Shown: positions 44,997 through 54,072, numbered from the stretch's first letter. The stretch is 64,000 bases of DNA from Ectopseudomonas mendocina (GCF_007049795.1 NZ_SCFY01000013.1:62001-126000); one strand, 5' to 3'. The notes: generated by a model not told the origin, from the letters alone. Translations and numbers: made by a program.

Positions 44997-45590
44997 ATGA
45001 GCAAGACGGTGGAGTTCTTCTTCGACCTTGGCAGCCCGGCGTCCTACCTGGCCTATACCCAGTTGCCTAGCCTGTGCCGCGAGGCCGGCGCCGAGCTGGT
45101 GTATCGGCCGATGCTGCTCGGCGGCGTATTCCAGGCCACCGGCAACGCCTCGCCAGCGATGATTCCGGTCAAGGGCCGCTACATGATTCGCGACCTGGCA
45201 CGTTTTGCCGAGCGTTACGGCGTATCGATGCGTTTCAACCCGCATTTCCCGATCAATACTCTGACGCTGATGCGCTTGCTGGTAGCCGTCCAGCTGCATC
45301 AGCCGGAGCGCTTCGACGATGCCTTGCAGGCGCTATTCCGGGCTATCTGGGTCGATGGGGTGAACATGGGGGATCTGGCCAAGGTGGCAGGCGTGCTGGT
45401 GGCCGCTGGCTTCGATGCGGCGCAGTTGCAGGCGCAGATCGCGGAACCGGCAGTCAAGGACGCACTCAAGGCGACTACCGAGGAAGCGGTCAAGCGCGGC
45501 GTATTTGGTGCTCCGACCTGCTTCGTCGGCGAGGAGATGTTCTTTGGCCAGGATCGCCTGGATTTCGTTCGCGAAGCCCTTCGCGCCTAG
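44997..45590 (+). CDS. 2-hydroxychromene-2-carboxylate isomerase family protein (DsbA-like fold)
   Basis: 197 residues from MSKTVEFFFDLGSPASYLAY; a GTG three codons upstream is possible. DsbA-like thioredoxin fold with an inserted helical domain, as in glutathione-dependent HCCA isomerases: LGSPASYLAYTQL at the N-terminus, RFNPHFPINTLTLMR in the middle, GVFGAPTCFVGEEMFFGQDR at the cis-Pro region. The family acts in naphthalene-type breakdown, but no such pathway is near, so the substrate is open. Confidence 0.88.
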   Translation: MSKTVEFFFDLGSPASYLAYTQLPSLCREAGAELVYRPMLLGGVFQATGNASPAMIPVKGRYMIRDLARFAERYGVSMRFNPHFPINTLTLMRLLVAVQLHQPERFDDALQALFRAIWVDGVNMGDLAKVAGVLVAAGFDAAQLQAQIAEPAVKDALKATTEEAVKRGVFGAPTCFVGEEMFFGQDRLDFVREALRA

Positions 45591-45658
45591 GTGGTTTTCG
45601 TACAGGGCCTGATGCCTGGCACAATGGCCGGATTATTGTCCGGCCGTTCGAGCACCCG

Positions 45659-45874
45659 ATGAAGCCCGAAGCATTGAAACTCCTGGTGACCCGCCGAATG
45701 CCTTATGGCAAGTACAAGGATCGGCTGATCGCCGATCTGCCGGGGCACTACCTCAACTGGTTCGCTCGCACGGGCTTCCCCAAGGGCGAGTTGGGCCAGT
45801 TGTTGGCGCTGATGCAGGAGATCGACCACAACGGCCTCAAGCCGCTGCTAGACCCGCTGCGAAAGAATGCGTAA
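45659..45874 (+). CDS. DUF3820-family protein
   Basis: 71 residues: MKPEALKLLVTRRMPYGKYK, LIADLPGHYLNWFARTGFPK. This is the whole DUF3820 domain, whose members carry the annotation of putative quorum-sensing-regulated virulence factor without a known mechanism. It lies 68 bases after the isomerase gene on the same strand. Confidence 0.8.
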   Translation: MKPEALKLLVTRRMPYGKYKDRLIADLPGHYLNWFARTGFPKGELGQLLALMQEIDHNGLKPLLDPLRKNA

Positions 45875-45880
45875 GCCGTC

Positions 45881-45940
45881 GGGTGTGCCATGCGCATCAG
45901 CGTGTGCGTGCAGGAATTGAGGTGCGCACAGCACACCCTA
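45881..45940. repeat. Inverted repeat (GGGTGTGC family)
   Basis: Outer arms GGGTGTGC and GCACACCC, with inner GTGTGCGTG / GTGCGCACA-type pairing. It resembles the element at 14197 in layout and in its CCCTA edge. Could end transcription of the DUF3820 gene. Confidence 0.75.
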
Positions 45941-45956
45941 AGGTAATGCCGTTATC

Positions 45957-46205
45957 TCAATGCCAGTTGCGCCCGTGATCCAGCTTTTGATCCACCAGCC
46001 ACTTGCCGTGTGCGATGGACGCGTGCTGGGCTTTGCTCAGGTCGTCCATGAAGGCGCAATCCAGCGGTAGCGTCTGCCGTTTGCTGGTACGACCGTTGGG
46101 ATCTGTGATCTGGCAACCACCGGCCCAGGGTGTCGGCAGGCCAGGGTGTTCCATGACGCTGGCACGGATGGTGTGGTCGCGGTGGTTGCAGGTAAGCGCG
46201 CTCAT
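45957..46205 (-). CDS. Small cytoplasmic protein of unknown function (82 residues)
   Basis: 82 residues from MSALTCNHRDHTIRASVMEH, GAGG seven bases before the ATG. Contents: GLPTPWAGGCQITDPNGRTS, then SKAQHASIAHGKWLVDQKLD. No signal peptide or membrane helix; rich in His, Asp, Lys. I do not recognise a family. By position it may equal a small gene preceding the SDR in P. aeruginosa, but that is from memory. The ATG overlaps the last codon of a short upstream frame with no normal start. Confidence 0.68.
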   Translation of the reverse strand: MSALTCNHRDHTIRASVMEHPGLPTPWAGGCQITDPNGRTSKRQTLPLDCAFMDDLSKAQHASIAHGKWLVDQKLDHGRNWH

Positions 46206-46403
46206 GAGGCCACCTCGTAGATCGAGGCGCCGCCCTCGGCGTCGACGCCATACCGAAGTTCCAGCCGGGAGCCGGTAGCGGCGCCGCTTGGATGAGTGAT
46301 GCGTCTGTTCTCCTACCTTAGCCCAGTTGGCGCAGCAGCGAGCTTGGTCCGACAAACGCACAGGGCAGGCATTGGCCGGCCCTGAGTGGTGCTTGCCGTG
46401 AGG

Positions 46404-47291
46404 CTACTCGGTCGCCTCGCGCGCTTTGTCCGCGTTTCGTGGCTTGGGCGTGAAGCGGGCGGCCAAGCGCATCGAGACGGTGACCAGACGCTGATACAGC
46501 GCCGGCATGCTGCGCTGCATCCAGTCCAGGGCGTTGGCATCGGTGCCGATGAGGATGCGCCGCTTGTTGGCCAGCACGCCATTTACGATGACCTTTGCCG
46601 CCTGGTCCGGCGTGGTGCGCAGCAACTGGTCGTTGAATTGCTGACGCGCCTGTTCGGCGGCCTGGCCGGTGACCTTGGCCAAGCTGTCATTCATGTGCGC
46701 GGTCTTGGCGATGTTGGTGCGGATGCCGCCGGGGTGCACGCAACTGGCGGACACCCCGCAAGCGGCCATGTCCAGCTCCTGGCGCAATGACTCGGTAAAA
46801 CCGCGCACGGCGAACTTGCTGGCGTTGTAGGCGCTCATTCCGGGCTGGGAGAACAGCCCAAAGACGCTGGAGACGTTGACCACATGACCCTGGCCAGCCG
46901 CCTTGAGATAAGGCAGGAAGGCCTTGGTGCCGTTGATCACATCCCAGAAGTTGATGTTCATGATCCACTCGTAGTCGGCGTAATCGTTGCCTTCCACGGT
47001 GCCACCCTGAGCCACGCCGGCATTGTTGAAGATGGCATTGACCCTGCCAAATTCGCTGACGATCTGCTCGGCCCAGGCCTCGACGGCTGCGCGGTCGGCG
47101 ACGTCGACGCGCTGCTGGCTGATGGTGACACCAAGTTTGCGCGCCTGCTCGGCGGTTTCCTTGAGGCCCTCGACGTTGACGTCGGACAGCGCCAGGTGAA
47201 AGCCCTGGCGTGCCAGGTGATAGGCGAGGGCGCGGCCGATACCAGAGTCGGCGCCGGTGATGGCGGCTACCTTGTTCTCTAAGGATTTCAT
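46404..47291 (-). CDS. SDR-family oxidoreductase (coupled to the broken monooxygenase)
   Basis: 295 residues from MKSLENKVAAITGADSGIGR; the longer frame upstream belongs to the monooxygenase remnant. Classical motifs: TGADSGIGRALAYHLARQGF, NNAGVAQ, Ser in NVSSVFGLFSQ and YNASKFAVRGFTESLRQEL. The long C-terminus (about 250-295) is like that of fatty-acid or steroid-type SDRs. Its ATG overlaps the TGA of the upstream flavin monooxygenase remnant (ATGA), so the two were an operon with related chemistry, for example ketone formation followed by Baeyer-Villiger oxidation. Confidence 0.87.
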   Translation of the reverse strand: MKSLENKVAAITGADSGIGRALAYHLARQGFHLALSDVNVEGLKETAEQARKLGVTISQQRVDVADRAAVEAWAEQIVSEFGRVNAIFNNAGVAQGGTVEGNDYADYEWIMNINFWDVINGTKAFLPYLKAAGQGHVVNVSSVFGLFSQPGMSAYNASKFAVRGFTESLRQELDMAACGVSASCVHPGGIRTNIAKTAHMNDSLAKVTGQAAEQARQQFNDQLLRTTPDQAAKVIVNGVLANKRRILIGTDANALDWMQRSMPALYQRLVTVSMRLAARFTPKPRNADKAREATE

Positions 47292-47900
47292 GCGCTGGTC
47301 TCCTGCACGTCGAGGTCGACGGTGTTGCTCTGTGCCGGGTGAGCGGCCTGCTTGCGGCTGAAGTGGTAGGCAGGGGGATCGAAGTGACGCGTCAGCATGC
47401 GGTAGCGCCAGGTGAAGCCCGGCCACACCGTGCAGTTGCGGCCACTGACCGGGTGCAGGTACCAGCTCATGCATCCGCTACCACGAACTGCGCGCTGTAC
47501 TGGTTGCCAGCACGATCCAGCAGGTACCACAGCTCGGCGTGCTCATCCCAGCGCATCTGCACCACTTCGGTACCGAGCAGGGTCTTATCCTGCAGCCGAT
47601 ACTTCTCCCAGCAACCTTGCAGATACGCCTTGATTTCCGGCTGCCTGGCGAACATCCGCGTCCAGTTCGGGTTCGGTTCGAAGGAGAACGAATACAGGTG
47701 TGATTGCACGTCGCAGCCGCAGCCCGGGTAGTTGTTCACGCGCCAGGTGCCGCCAACGCCGGCTTCCTTCTCGAACAACAGGAAATCCTGCTCACCCTGC
47801 TGCTTGAGGCGAATGGCCATGCCGAGGCCGGAGAAACCGCTGCCAAGAATGGCGATCTTGCAATGACGGGCAGCGGTAGGGGGGACACGGACGCATTCAT
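47288..47900 (-). pseudogene. Flavin-containing monooxygenase remnant (internal deletion plus frameshift)
   Basis: Starts at 47900 (ATG after AGGAG; MNASVSP) and ends at 47288 next to the SDR start. The N-terminal FAD domain is readable in the neighbouring frame (ARHCKIAILGSGFSGLGMAI, EKEAGVGGTWRVNNYPGCGC), and a 6-C run where seven C would keep the frame (47879-47884 on the plus strand) is the first lesion. The coding then reaches AQFVVADA and, within a few bases, jumps to the far C-terminal GCMSWYLHPVSGRNCTVWPG. Full-length members are around 500 residues, so about 300 central residues, including the NADPH-binding part, are missing. Junction near 47472-47480. Non-functional. Confidence 0.88.
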
Positions 47901-47950
47901 GGCCGAGCTCCTGATTGTCGTTCTTGTTGGTGTCTGCACGCCAAAGGACG

Positions 47951-48787
47951 TCAGTTACTGAAACCGAGGCGCTCGCGCCAACGATTTTCCAGCTTGTCGG
48001 TGTCGTGATCCTTGGGGTGGAAGCCCGGGCTGTAGTAATCCAGGTACGGACCAAGCAGCTTGGTGAAAAAACCGTTGCGCGGGCCAAACAGCTTCTTCAG
48101 GCCGAATCCCCAGCTGCGCCAGTTGAACAGCTGGCCGTCCTTGCGCAGTAGATGGATCTGGAACCAGCCGATCACGCCGAAGAACAGCGCTGTGGTCAGC
48201 AGCATCACCAAGGTGCGGGTGAAGTAGCCGCCGTAGACCTTCTGGTAGACGTCGTAGCACACGGCCTTGTGCTCGTTTTCCTCGATGGCGTGCCACATCC
48301 ACAGTTGATACAGCTTCGGGTCGTTCATCTGCGTGGTGAGGTCTTCACGCTTGAGCAGTTGCTCGGCCATGGTCGCGGTGAAGTGTTCCAGGGCGCAGGT
48401 GGCGGCCAGGCGCTGCTTCTTGGTGCTGAAACGGGTGACCCATTCCAGCAGCACCTTGATGCGCAGCTCGAGGCGTTCCAGGTCGATATCGTGCTCTTTG
48501 GCGTAGTCGTTGTAGGCCGCATGCTCCTTGGAGTGCATGGCCTCCTGACCGATGAAGGCGCTGATGTCCTTTTTCAGCTGCGGCTCGCTGACCTGGTCGC
48601 GTACGGCGCGCACGCTGTCGACGAAGAGCTTCTCGCCGTAGGGGAACAGCGACGATAGGTTGTTCATGAAATGGCTCATGAAGGGGTCGTCATAGAACCA
48701 GTATTTCGGTGTTTCGCTGAAACTGAAGTCCATGCGACGCACGGGGAAGCTGGATTTTGGCTGCGGTAGGGCGGTACTGGCGCTCAT
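47951..48787 (-). CDS. Metal-dependent hydrolase family protein (PF10118-like)
   Basis: 278 residues from MSASTALPQPKSSFPVRRMD. Family features: FSETPKYWFYDDPFMSHFMN, an iron/zinc-binding helical bundle with FIGQEAMHSKEHAAYND, and the HAIEENEHKAVCYDVYQ block. One hydrophobic stretch (LVMLLTTALFFGVIGWFQIH, about 190-210) suggests membrane association. It probably formed an operon with the downstream monooxygenase remnant (51 bases) and SDR. The substrate of this family is unknown to me. Confidence 0.85.
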   Translation of the reverse strand: MSASTALPQPKSSFPVRRMDFSFSETPKYWFYDDPFMSHFMNNLSSLFPYGEKLFVDSVRAVRDQVSEPQLKKDISAFIGQEAMHSKEHAAYNDYAKEHDIDLERLELRIKVLLEWVTRFSTKKQRLAATCALEHFTATMAEQLLKREDLTTQMNDPKLYQLWMWHAIEENEHKAVCYDVYQKVYGGYFTRTLVMLLTTALFFGVIGWFQIHLLRKDGQLFNWRSWGFGLKKLFGPRNGFFTKLLGPYLDYYSPGFHPKDHDTDKLENRWRERLGFSN

Positions 48788-49020
48788 CGTTCGAGTCCTC
48801 TTCCGAGTTGGAACTCCCAAGTGTCGTGCGGCTCTGGTTGGCAGCACACGGGGTCGCAGGTGGTCAATCTCGACAGACCAACTGTTTCATTGAACGATGT
48901 AACTATCGGGCGTGCGGGCGCTGAGCGCCGCCAATTTAAGGCGGGTCTGTTAGGCAGGTGCAAGGGAGAGGGCGTGCAGCCCGCCGTACCAGAGACGGCG
49001 GATTGCGCTGGTGGCGGGGT

Positions 49021-49836
49021 TTACGGCGCGTTACGGCGCAGCTCGGCCACTTCGCTACGCAGTGCGCGCAGCTCGTCGAGAATGGCCTGTTCGCGAGCTA
49101 CTGCGGCTTGCTCCTCGGCATTTGGCTCGTGGGTGTTCTGCATCGCGTTGACGATAACGGCGATGAACAGGTTGAGCATCATGAATGTCGCGACGAGGAT
49201 ATAGGGCACGAAGAACAGCCAGGCCAGCGGATGTTCTTCCATTACCGGTCGCACGATGCCCATCGACCAGCTTTCCAGAGTCATCACCTGGAACAGGGTG
49301 TACAGGCTGGCGCCGATGTTACCGAACCACTCTGGAAAGCTCTCACCGAACAGCTGGGTGGCCATCACCGCGGCGACATAGAACACCAACCCCATCAGCA
49401 TGACGATGCTGCCCATGCCGGGTAGCGAGGCGAGCAGCGCCTGCACCACCTTACGCATGCTTGGGTTGATCGACACCAGTCGCAATACCCGCAGCACGCG
49501 CAAGGCACGCAGCACGGCGAAGGGTTCGCTGGCCGGTATCAGGGCGATGCCGACCACCAGGCAATCGAATACGGCCCAGGGATCTCGCAGCAAGCCTATG
49601 CCACGCGCAGTGAAACGCAGGGCCAGCTCGATGACGAAGCAGGTGAGTATGAAGGTATCGAGGATCAGCAGCGGCGTGCCCCAGTCGGTCATGATCGACG
49701 GTGACGTCTGCAGGCCGAGGATGACGGCATTGATGATGATCAGCAGGGTTACCAGGCGTTGCATGGTGGCGCCGTCCATGACAGCGCCCAGGCGCTGACG
49801 CCAGTCGCTGGATGGGTTCAGTTCGAGTTCGTGCAT
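49021..49836 (-). CDS. Bacterial voltage-gated cation channel (NaChBac-type)
   Basis: 271 residues from MHELELNPSSDWRQRLGAVM; an ATG 12 codons earlier sits in a hairpin and is less likely. One six-helix channel subunit: S1-S3, an S4 with regularly spaced Arg (RALRVLRVLRL, about residues 110-120), the S5-pore-S6 part with selectivity filter TLESWSM (186-192), then a C-terminal coiled coil (AAVAREQAILDELRALRSEV) as in tetramers. The filter LESW indicates sodium selectivity. Physiological role in Pseudomonas is unclear. Confidence 0.88.
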   Translation of the reverse strand: MHELELNPSSDWRQRLGAVMDGATMQRLVTLLIIINAVILGLQTSPSIMTDWGTPLLILDTFILTCFVIELALRFTARGIGLLRDPWAVFDCLVVGIALIPASEPFAVLRALRVLRVLRLVSINPSMRKVVQALLASLPGMGSIVMLMGLVFYVAAVMATQLFGESFPEWFGNIGASLYTLFQVMTLESWSMGIVRPVMEEHPLAWLFFVPYILVATFMMLNLFIAVIVNAMQNTHEPNAEEQAAVAREQAILDELRALRSEVAELRRNAP

Positions 49837-49920
49837 GGGAGTCTGGTCAAGGTCATCGGTGATGCCGGGCATTGCCCGGCAGAATCATCAACCCACTTGT
49901 GGGTTGGCAGGCGCTTCGGC

Positions 49921-50469
49921 TCAGTGATCGTCGAGGGCGAAGGCCGTCAGCGTGAAGGTGGGGATGCCGGCGTCCTGCAGTTTCTGCGAACCACCCAGCT
50001 CAGGCAGGTCGATGATCGCGGCGGCCTCGAAGATCGTTGCGCGCATGCGTCGTACCAAGTTGGCTGCGGCGATCAGGGTGCCGCCGGTTGCGATCAGGTC
50101 ATCGAAGATCAGTACCGAATCGCCTTCGCAGAGGCTGTCGCTATGGACCTCGAGAAAGGCTTCGCCGTACTCGGTCTGGTAACCCTCGCTGAGGACGTCC
50201 GCCGGCAGTTTGCCCTGCTTGCGAAACAGCACCAGCGGCTTGTTCAGTTCGTAGGCGATGATTGAGCCGATCAGGAAGCCGCGCGCGTCCATGGCGCCGA
50301 TATGGCTGAACTCGGCCTCCACGTAACGTTGGATGAAACTGTCGGCGACCATGCGCAGGGCACGCGGCGACTGGAACAGCGGGGTGATGTCGCGAAAAAT
50401 GACGCCCGGCTTGGGGAAGTCCGGTACCGGGCGGATCAAGGTCTTGATGCTGAATTCGTCAAAGATCAT
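49921..50469 (-). CDS. apt: Adenine phosphoribosyltransferase Apt
   Basis: 182 residues. PRPP-binding motif [14 protein letters not shown] (about residues 124-137) is exact, and the N-terminal [20 protein letters not shown] is the Apt hood region. It salvages adenine to AMP. Upstream is anr, 41 bases away on the same strand; co-transcription from anr is possible, the order apt-anr-hemN also known in P. aeruginosa. Confidence 0.97.
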   Translation of the reverse strand: MIFDEFSIKTLIRPVPDFPKPGVIFRDITPLFQSPRALRMVADSFIQRYVEAEFSHIGAMDARGFLIGSIIAYELNKPLVLFRKQGKLPADVLSEGYQTEYGEAFLEVHSDSLCEGDSVLIFDDLIATGGTLIAAANLVRRMRATIFEAAAIIDLPELGGSQKLQDAGIPTFTLTAFALDDH

Positions 50470-50510
50470 CGTGGGGTCCTAATGCGTTGAGCCCGCGAAC
50501 TCGTGCGAAC

Positions 50511-51245
50511 TCAAACGTCGAGATTACCGCCGGCCAGAGCACACAGTTCGATCGGGTCGAGAATATGTACTTCCTTGCCTTCGGCTTCGAGCAGCTTGTT
50601 CTGTTGGAAGCGGGTAAATACGCGAGAGACTGTTTCCACCGCAAGGCCCAAATAGTTACCAATTTCGTTGCGCGACATGGCCAGGCGGAACTGATTGGCC
50701 GAGAAGCCACGCGCCCGGAAGCGGGCAGAGAGGTTGACCAGGAAGGTGGCGATGCGCTCGTCGGCAGTCTTCTTCGACAGCAACAGCATCATCTGCTGAT
50801 CGTCGCGGATCTCGCGGCTCATGATACGCATCAGTTGGCGGCGCAGCTGTGGCAATTGCAGGGCCAGGTCATCGAGGCGCTCGAAGGGAATCTCGCAGAC
50901 CGAGGTGGTTTCCAGTGCCTGCGCGGAGACCGGGTAGCGCTCGCCATCGACCCCGGACAGGCCGACCAGCTCGCTGGGCAGGTGGAAGCCGGTTATCTGC
51001 TCTTCGCCGCCATCGCTCAGGCTGAAGGTTTTCAGCGCGCCGGAACGCACGGCGAATACGGAGCCGAAGGAATCACCCTGACGGAACAGGAATTCGCCTT
51101 TTTTCAGCGGTCGACCACGCTTGACGATGTCATCGAGGGCGTCCATATCTTCCATGTTCAGCGAGAGCGGCAGGCACAAGCTGGCCAGGCTGCAATCCTT
51201 GCAATGGGCTTGGTGCTGCGTACGCAGCTTGATGCTCTCGGACAT
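50511..51245 (-). CDS. anr: Anr, oxygen-sensing Crp/Fnr-family regulator
   Basis: 244 residues. The N-terminal 4Fe-4S ligands C15, C18 and C24 in [11 protein letters not shown] are present, with a fourth in TTSVCEIPF. Cyclic-nucleotide-like beta roll ([20 protein letters not shown]), a long dimer helix and a C-terminal helix-turn-helix whose recognition helix reads [20 protein letters not shown]. It activates anaerobic and microaerobic genes including hemN and cbb3 genes in Pseudomonas. Partial Anr-like half sites (TTGATCCTAGTCTG at 51338) lie upstream. Confidence 0.97.
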   Translation of the reverse strand: MSESIKLRTQHQAHCKDCSLASLCLPLSLNMEDMDALDDIVKRGRPLKKGEFLFRQGDSFGSVFAVRSGALKTFSLSDGGEEQITGFHLPSELVGLSGVDGERYPVSAQALETTSVCEIPFERLDDLALQLPQLRRQLMRIMSREIRDDQQMMLLLSKKTADERIATFLVNLSARFRARGFSANQFRLAMSRNEIGNYLGLAVETVSRVFTRFQQNKLLEAEGKEVHILDPIELCALAGGNLDV

Positions 51246-51395
51246 CGTTCAGCTTCCTGATAGATACGCAATGGCGCTTAGGGTACAGCAGGGGCGGGTT
51301 TGCGACCAGCCATGCAAGCCTGACTGCTTGCTCAAGTTTGATCCTAGTCTGCCGATGTGACCCTGAGATGATAGATCAAGGCAGGGAGCAGGGTA

Positions 51396-51839
51396 ATGCG
51401 CATCGCTTCGCTGGGTTCACTGAACAATCTGGCTCAGGGTGTTCAACGACAGTTCAGCACGGCTGAACGAACTGCGCAGGAGAGTCGCGAAGGATTGCGC
51501 GTTAGCCTGTCCGAGCTGGGCAAGGGCATGTCGACCAGGTCTGAGAAGCATCAAGATATCGACGATAGCGACCTGCCTCAGGCGATCAGGGATCTGCTCA
51601 AGATGATCCGCGAACTGCGTGCACAGATCGTCGAGAAACAGGCGCAGATCGAGGCCGTCATGAGCGACCAGAGGCTTGACGCCGAGGGCAAGCGTCAGCA
51701 GTTGGAAGGGCTGCAGACCGAGCTGGCCTCGCTCAACAGTGCGCTGACTTCGGCCAACGCCCAGCTGATCAAGTTGATGCGTGACAATGGCCTTTCCAGC
51801 GAGCAGATGCAGGCTGCGAGCCTGCTGGCGATGAGTTGA
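51396..51839 (+). CDS. Coiled-coil protein of unknown function
   Basis: 147 residues: MRIASLGSLNNLAQGVQRQF, then a long helical, Leu-heptad part (IRELRAQIVEKQAQIEAVMS ... QLEGLQTELASLNSALTSAN). No signal peptide or membrane helix. It is divergent from anr and convergent with hemN, a position conserved with the P. aeruginosa neighbourhood as I remember it. No function assigned. Confidence 0.8.
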   Translation: MRIASLGSLNNLAQGVQRQFSTAERTAQESREGLRVSLSELGKGMSTRSEKHQDIDDSDLPQAIRDLLKMIRELRAQIVEKQAQIEAVMSDQRLDAEGKRQQLEGLQTELASLNSALTSANAQLIKLMRDNGLSSEQMQAASLLAMS

Positions 51840-51840
51840 G

Positions 51841-51866
51841 AAGCGCCCGTAACGGAGCGGGCGCTT
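51841..51866. terminator. Bidirectional rho-independent terminator
   Basis: AAGCGCCCG / CGGGCGCTT, a perfect 9-bp stem around 8 bases, ending at a TT. It lies between the convergent coiled-coil protein gene and hemN. Confidence 0.8.
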
Positions 51867-51873
51867 GCCCGGC

Positions 51874-53256
51874 TCAGATCACCCGCGAGAAGCGCTGGCG
51901 CACCTGATCGTTGAGATAGCGATCGAACAGCATACACAGCGAACGCACCAGTAGGCGCCCGGCCGGGCGCACTTCAATACCCTGAGCGTCGAGGCTGATC
52001 AGGCCGTCAGCCGCGAGTTGCTCCAACTCGGGCCACAGGGCGCAGAAATAATCACGGAACACCACGCCACGCGTTTGCTCGATGTCGGCGAAGCGCAGTT
52101 GGAAATGGCAGATCAGCTGCTGAATCACGGCGCGACGCAGGCGGTCGTCGGCATTGCAGTGCAAGCCGCGGCGCGTCGCCAATTGGCCGTTGCCCAGGGA
52201 CTGCTGATAACTGGCGATATCGCTGTCGTTCTGGCTGTACAGATCGCCGATCTGGCTGATGGCGGATACGCCCAGGCCGATCAGGTCGCAGTGGCCATGG
52301 GTGGTATAGCCCTGGAAGTTGCGTTGCAGCGTGCCTTCTTCCTGGGCGATGGCCAGTTCGTCATCGGGCAGGGCGAAGTGGTCCATGCCGATGTAGCGAT
52401 ACCCGGCGCGCGTCAGCTGCTCGATGCTGGCCTGCAGCATGGCCAGTTTGTCGCCCGGACTGGGAAGGTCATCGTTGTTGATGCGCCGTTGCGGCATGAA
52501 GCGTTCCGGCAGGTGCGCATAGTTGAACAGTGACAGGCGATCCGGTTGCAGGGCGATGACCTCGGCCACGGTGCGCGCGAAGCGCTCTGGGGTCTGTTTG
52601 GGCAGGCCGTAGATCAGGTCAATGTTCACCGAGCGGAACTGCAGGGTGCGGGCCGCCTCGACAATGGCACGGGTCTCTTCCAGGGTCTGCAGACGGTTGA
52701 CCGCGCGTTGCACCTCGGGGTCGAGGTCTTGTACGCCGAGGCTGACGCGATTGAAACCCAGCTCACGCAGCAGGCCCATGGTCGACCAGTCCGCTTCGCG
52801 TGGGTCGATCTCGATGCTGTAATCACCGGAGTCATCATCTAGCAGGTTGAAGTGCTGGCGCAGGTGCTGCATCAGGCGGCGCAGCTCGTCATGGCTGAGG
52901 AAGGTTGGCGTGCCGCCACCGAAATGCAGTTGCTCGATTGGCTGGTTGCGATCGATGTAGCGACTGATGATCTCGATTTCCCGCTCGAGCTTTTCCAGAT
53001 AGGGCAAGGCGCGGCCACGATCCTTGGTGATCACCTTGTTACAGGCACAGTAGTAGCAGATGTGCGCGCAGAACGGGATGTGCACGTACAGCGACAGCGG
53101 ACGCCCGGCCTTGCGACTGTCGCGTAGCGCATGCAGCAGATCGAACGGGCCGATGTCGTCGTGAAACTGCACTGCGGTCGGGTAGGAGGTGTAGCGCGGG
53201 CCGGCGAGATCGTAGCGGCGGATCAGGTCGGCATCCCACTGGATGGTTTCGAGCAT
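51874..53256 (-). CDS. hemN: Oxygen-independent coproporphyrinogen III oxidase HemN
   Basis: 460 residues. Radical-SAM iron-sulfur ligands in HIPFCAHICYYCACNKVI (CxxxCxxC plus an extra Cys), the SAM-binding FGGGTPTFL, IEIDPRE and the C-terminal HemN domain (from about 360). It converts coproporphyrinogen III to protoporphyrinogen IX without oxygen. An Anr box lies about 60 bases upstream, and anr itself is 0.6 kb downstream, so expression should rise at low oxygen. Confidence 0.97.
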   Translation of the reverse strand: MLETIQWDADLIRRYDLAGPRYTSYPTAVQFHDDIGPFDLLHALRDSRKAGRPLSLYVHIPFCAHICYYCACNKVITKDRGRALPYLEKLEREIEIISRYIDRNQPIEQLHFGGGTPTFLSHDELRRLMQHLRQHFNLLDDDSGDYSIEIDPREADWSTMGLLRELGFNRVSLGVQDLDPEVQRAVNRLQTLEETRAIVEAARTLQFRSVNIDLIYGLPKQTPERFARTVAEVIALQPDRLSLFNYAHLPERFMPQRRINNDDLPSPGDKLAMLQASIEQLTRAGYRYIGMDHFALPDDELAIAQEEGTLQRNFQGYTTHGHCDLIGLGVSAISQIGDLYSQNDSDIASYQQSLGNGQLATRRGLHCNADDRLRRAVIQQLICHFQLRFADIEQTRGVVFRDYFCALWPELEQLAADGLISLDAQGIEVRPAGRLLVRSLCMLFDRYLNDQVRQRFSRVI

Positions 53257-53314
53257 GGGAAATAATCCTGGACAGGCTGTGTGGCCAGTCTAGGGATGCG
53301 CGTAGAGGGCGGCC

Positions 53315-53328
53315 TTGACCTGAATCAA
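53315..53328. promoter_or_regulatory. Anr/FNR box upstream of hemN
   Basis: TTGACCTGAATCAA matches TTGAT-N4-ATCAA at nine of ten fixed positions. It is centred about 65 bases before the hemN start; with a short leader this would suit activation. Confidence 0.82.
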
Positions 53329-53388
53329 GGGCGCGTCGAGCACCGCAGGTGTTGTCGCGGCGTAGTGCGGATGTAATCCGGTTATAGG

Positions 53389-54072
53389 TCAGTGCCCCAT
53401 CAGCCAGTGTTGGTGAGGGCCGGGCAGGGTCCAGATACCGAACAGGATGACCAGCAGGCCGCCGGCCATGCGCACGCCACGCTTGCGTAGCAGAGCGGTG
53501 ATGCGTTCGGCAGCCAGGCCGGTAGCCAGCAGTACCGGACAGGTGCCCAGGCCGAAGGCCAGCATCAGCAGCGCGCTGTTCAGTGCATTACCCTGGCTCG
53601 ACGCCCAAAGCAGGGTGCTGTAGACCAGCCCGCACGGCAGCCAGCCCCATAAACCGCCGAGAATCAGGGCGCGCGGCAGGCTGCTGACGGGCATGACGCG
53701 TCGCGTCAGCGGCTGGATACGCCGCCACAGGCCACGGCCCAGTGCTTCGATACGCGTCAGCTCGCTCCACCAGCCGGCCAGATAAAGGCCCATGGCAATC
53801 AGCAGCAAGGCAGCCAGCGTGCGCATCGCCACTTCGGCTTTGCTGCCGGCAATGGCCCAGCCGGCCAGGCCCAGGAGCAAGCCTGCAAGGCTGTAGCTGA
53901 GAATGCGCCCGAGGTTGTAAGCCAGCAGCAGCTGTAGACGCCTGCCGCGTTGCTCGGGGGGAATCGCCAGCGTCAGTGCGCCCATCAGGCCGCCGCACAT
54001 ACCGAGGCAATGGCCGCCGCCGAGCAGGCCAAGGATCAGCGCCGACACCAGCAGCGGTGCCAGCTCAAGCAT
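53389..54072 (-). CDS. Sulfite exporter TauE/SafE-like membrane protein of the cco cluster
   Basis: 227 residues from MLELAPLLVSALILGLLGGG; the longer frame upstream overlaps ccoS. Six or more membrane helices; a CxxxC near residue 23 (GGGHCLGMCGGLMGALTLAI) and GWLPCGLVYSTL mid-protein are typical of the branch found next to cco and copper genes, and suggest copper or thiol contact. Overlaps ccoS by 8 bases, so translation is coupled. Its role in cbb3 maturation is likely but undefined. Confidence 0.82.
   Translation of the reverse strand: MLELAPLLVSALILGLLGGGHCLGMCGGLMGALTLAIPPEQRGRRLQLLLAYNLGRILSYSLAGLLLGLAGWAIAGSKAEVAMRTLAALLLIAMGLYLAGWWSELTRIEALGRGLWRRIQPLTRRVMPVSSLPRALILGGLWGWLPCGLVYSTLLWASSQGNALNSALLMLAFGLGTCPVLLATGLAAERITALLRKRGVRMAGGLLVILFGIWTLPGPHQHWLMGH

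Noticed and set aside
46204-46310. A short minus-strand frame ending ASIYEVAS with ATGA overlap onto the 82-residue gene
   Set aside because: A plausible coupled frame with AGGAG upstream, but the only start in place is ATC; no ATG, GTG or TTG. Not called, though a non-standard start cannot be excluded.
49860-49885. GCCGGGC / GCCCGGC hairpin at the upstream start of the channel gene
   Set aside because: Too short and without a U-run to call a terminator; could affect translation but nothing supports it.
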